Assembly (NCBI RefSeq): GCF_028389875.1
Contig: NC_084663.1
Location: 117,699,801-117,763,800 of the forward strand
Reading direction: 5' to 3'
Source: Rhea pennata
Lineage: Eukaryota; Chordata; Aves; Rheiformes; Rheidae
DNA: 64,000 nt
Below the pieces are notes generated by a model. The model was not told where the DNA came from and did no database searches. It saw only the letters and a list, made by a program, of their open reading frames with translations. Below, in pieces: positions 61,601-64,000 of this stretch. How positions within the stretch are numbered: position 1 is the stretch's first letter; each line of letters begins with the position of its first letter. The position numbers and the translations under genes were made by a program.

Positions 61601-64000
61601 TGGTAGACAGGCTGTCAGCGCTCCAGTCCAACTTTTATTGTCAGTGATCTGAAGACACAAGCCCAAGGCTATTGAAAAAGACAGCTGGAGAATAAGCTAG
61701 TGGCTCACACAGCTGGTAGTCAAAGGCAGTGACGGGTAAAGAAACATTCAAGCATAGCTCTAGAGTTTCAGGCCAATCCACTGAAATACTGATCTACACT
61801 ATCAGCCTTAAAAGCCAGCCCTCAGCACATTGGCCTGTTTTTCGTGCAGACAGAAAAGAGACAGAGACAGAAATGCATGAGAAATGCAAGTTCAGCAGAA
61901 AGTTCAGCAAAAGGAACCCGTCCTTTCAACTCATTTTTTCAGAAAACTCCGGCCGAGAACTGGGATCTTGAAAGGCACACCCGCATAATCTGATGGCTTT
62001 CTACGTGGCATTGAAACATTTTTGCTCTACATCTTGGTTCTTAGACTGGCAAGGAAACAAAAATCTGTTTATTCTACCATCCCTGAAGAGAGGAATTATT
62101 TAGATAATAAAAACTCTATTCTACTTTTACTAGAATTTTTGTCTATAAGAAATTCTGATAAATCCAAGTAAAAATGAGCACGTGGGAAATGGAGACTGTG
62201 CTGCTCCAAGATGCCAGACGGTTTCGTGTTGATGCTGTTGATCAGAGCACAATGTGCTGCCTCCTGCCCATTTTGCCCTGTATTCATCAGCCCTGTCCAG
62301 GCGTGCTACAGCATCTCGTGAGAATCCTAGCTCTGGTGCTTCACTTTTTACTTCTCCTCTTAGCCTGGATTTTACATATATGTATTTGTACATATGCATA
62401 CACTTTAAATGTGCATACATGAACATTTACTCCACACATCACATTTTCATTGCTTTAGCCATTTCTTTTCCTCCCAAGCAATCAAACCTCTTATTTTTTA
62501 ATTCCCTCCTGCTATAACAATGGGCTAGACAAGGAATGAAGCTGTCCCTCCTTAACTTAGGCTGTCACATGTTCCTCTTACTATGCGTTTAAATAAGGGG
62601 CTATTGCTAAACTCATAATTTCCATCCTTGCTCAGTCATCAGCAAGGCTGAAGCACAATCTGGTTCTGAAATTGTGCTGTGACAAGTGACCTCTCTATTG
62701 CCCGTACTCAATTTATTATCTGGGATAAGCCATACTAAACCGTGGTCTGGAGAAAACCCAGCCACAAGCAAATAATGAGGTGAGCTTAATCACTGTGCCT
62801 GAAAAAAAGTGCTGGAATCCATCACTGAGACATTTTAACAAAATAATCTATTATTTTGCTCTTACAGATCCCTGATTGAAAACATGCTTTCTCGTTACTG
62901 AAAAGTAAATATCCTCAGAGAGCATATCACCATTAATGAAAAGCTTCTAGCTAAAAATAAGTTTCACATCCAGACCAAATTGCTTTGGAAGACATAGACA
63001 TACTATAGGAGAGCAGATCTTTTACTGAAACCCCAAATTGCTGCAAAAGGCATGAGTTTTGAGAAGGTCACCATGGAAGAAGCACCAGTGCTGTCATGAT
63101 GCTCAGGTGTTGTGCTCCATTAGCCTCTCATCCAGCCATCCCGGGCAGGACCAGGCAGCCCCAGGCTCAGCCTGCAAAAGGCTTTGTGGACACCCCAGCC
63201 CAGCCTGGGAACCTCTGACTGCTAGACCCTGTCCGCCACCTGAGCCCATATCCCTCTGTCACGTACAAATGAAGTTGCTCTAACTGGATGTGAGGTGTCA
63301 AGTGCTCCATCTTACCAAGGTGAGGCCCATACACAAAGCAGCAGGCCAGTTATTTCGAAAACTGCATGCAGCTCTAGCAAAGCATTTTCCCTAAGTGGTG
63401 GCATTACTCTGCCATGCCGTTCATAACACAGTGACTAACGTATTTACTAATTTTAAGTCTACTTTGTTTGTCCTGCACTGGGAAATGGAAAATGTGAATT
63501 CCTGTTGTTCAGCACTCATGCCAGATATAGGACATTATTCCTTTTGTTTGGAAAGTCTAGTTTCCAAACACCATCTATTACTCAAACTGTATTAATGTAA
63601 CAGATTTACCATCCAAATAGTTTCCAGTAGATCTCACCAAGTGGATGTTTTTCCTGATGTTCTTACCAGCTATACTCATGTCAAAAAACTCCACTTAGTG
63701 TCACCTTTTATCCCAAGTGCTTTTTAAAGGAATGAGATACTTATTCGTTCAGAAGTTAAAGCCATGAGCAATTCACAGCCTGAAAGTATCATCTGAGCAG
63801 TCTATCCAGTGAGGACAATAGAGAACTACTCAAAAGTTTGGGAGTCTTAGTCTTGGATGTTTTATCTGAACCAACAATTTAGATAATCACATCTCTTGGA
63901 GTATTGCAGGCTGAGTCCCAGATACCTGAGTACTGCCATCTGCCCCTTCCTACACCTCCCCAACAGCCAGTTGACTTCTCCAGTAGATTTTTGAACCATG
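52656..64000. other. gene-free right end, KCNE1-RCAN1 interval
   Basis: No exon was recognised, and in particular no RCAN1 C-terminal exon, which synteny predicts further right on -. A mildly CpG-enriched patch lies at about 56380-56560. A-runs occur at 55662-55676 and 58819-58829. An AP-1-like TGAGTCAT is at 55263. No CR1 was noticed in this last 11 kb. Confidence 0.5.

Noticed and set aside
44260..64000. RCAN1 exons expected from synteny
   Set aside because: The - strand was scanned for the conserved RCAN1 C-terminal coding sequence and none was seen. The gene probably begins beyond the right edge.
1..64000. CRISPR arrays, bacterial operons, IS elements
   Set aside because: The content is clearly vertebrate (introns, CR1, splice signals), and no direct-repeat/spacer structure was seen.

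Overview
The window reads as vertebrate nuclear DNA, and specifically bird. Three CR1 LINE 3' ends with the avian ATTCTATG-type tail, plus a degraded fourth copy, are recognisable. One short element joins a tRNA-Ile-like head to a CR1 tail, a SINE architecture I know from passerine birds, so a songbird or relative is my best guess. Coding sequence is under 3% of the window. No bacterial, plasmid or CRISPR features are present.

The recognised genes match the human 21q22.12 neighbourhood in order and strand. SMIM11 is on + (two coding exons, 5611-7576). FAM243A (the C21orf140 orthologue) is on - (16054-16815). KCNE1 is on - (43798-44190). Between FAM243A and KCNE1 is an additional intact KCNE-family gene on - (25717-26130). 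It is clearly not KCNE2 and has no counterpart I know at the human locus. KCNE2 would be expected left of the window and RCAN1 right of it; no exon of either was recognised.

Layout: 1-372 is a GC/CpG-rich block that may be the SMIM11 promoter. From 0.4 to 7.6 kb lies the SMIM11 leader, intron and coding exons. From 7.6 to 15.9 kb is intergenic DNA with a CR1 fragment, an A-tailed retroposed-looking end, an interstitial TTAGGG tract and an AT microsatellite. FAM243A follows, with a CR1 inserted just upstream. From 17.3 to 25.7 kb is intergenic DNA with the tRNA/CR1 SINE. Then come the novel KCNE gene, a possible promoter at 27.4-27.66 kb, and a long gene-poor stretch to 41.5 kb. KCNE1 with a likely 2.2-kb 3' UTR runs 41.58-44.26 kb. 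Further right are a CpG island at 51.15-51.45 kb and a CpG-dense, LTR-like element at 52.0-52.66 kb. The rest, to 64 kb, shows no gene I recognise.

Functionally, the two KCNE genes encode single-pass beta subunits of voltage-gated potassium channels. SMIM11 is a small single-pass membrane protein of unclear function. FAM243A shows the skeleton of a Tc1/mariner/IS630-type DDE transposase with the first two catalytic acids lost, so it looks like an exapted, catalytically dead transposase. The most notable observations are that FAM243A ancestry, the extra KCNE gene, and a 29-base poly(A) run one base upstream of the KCNE1 start codon.
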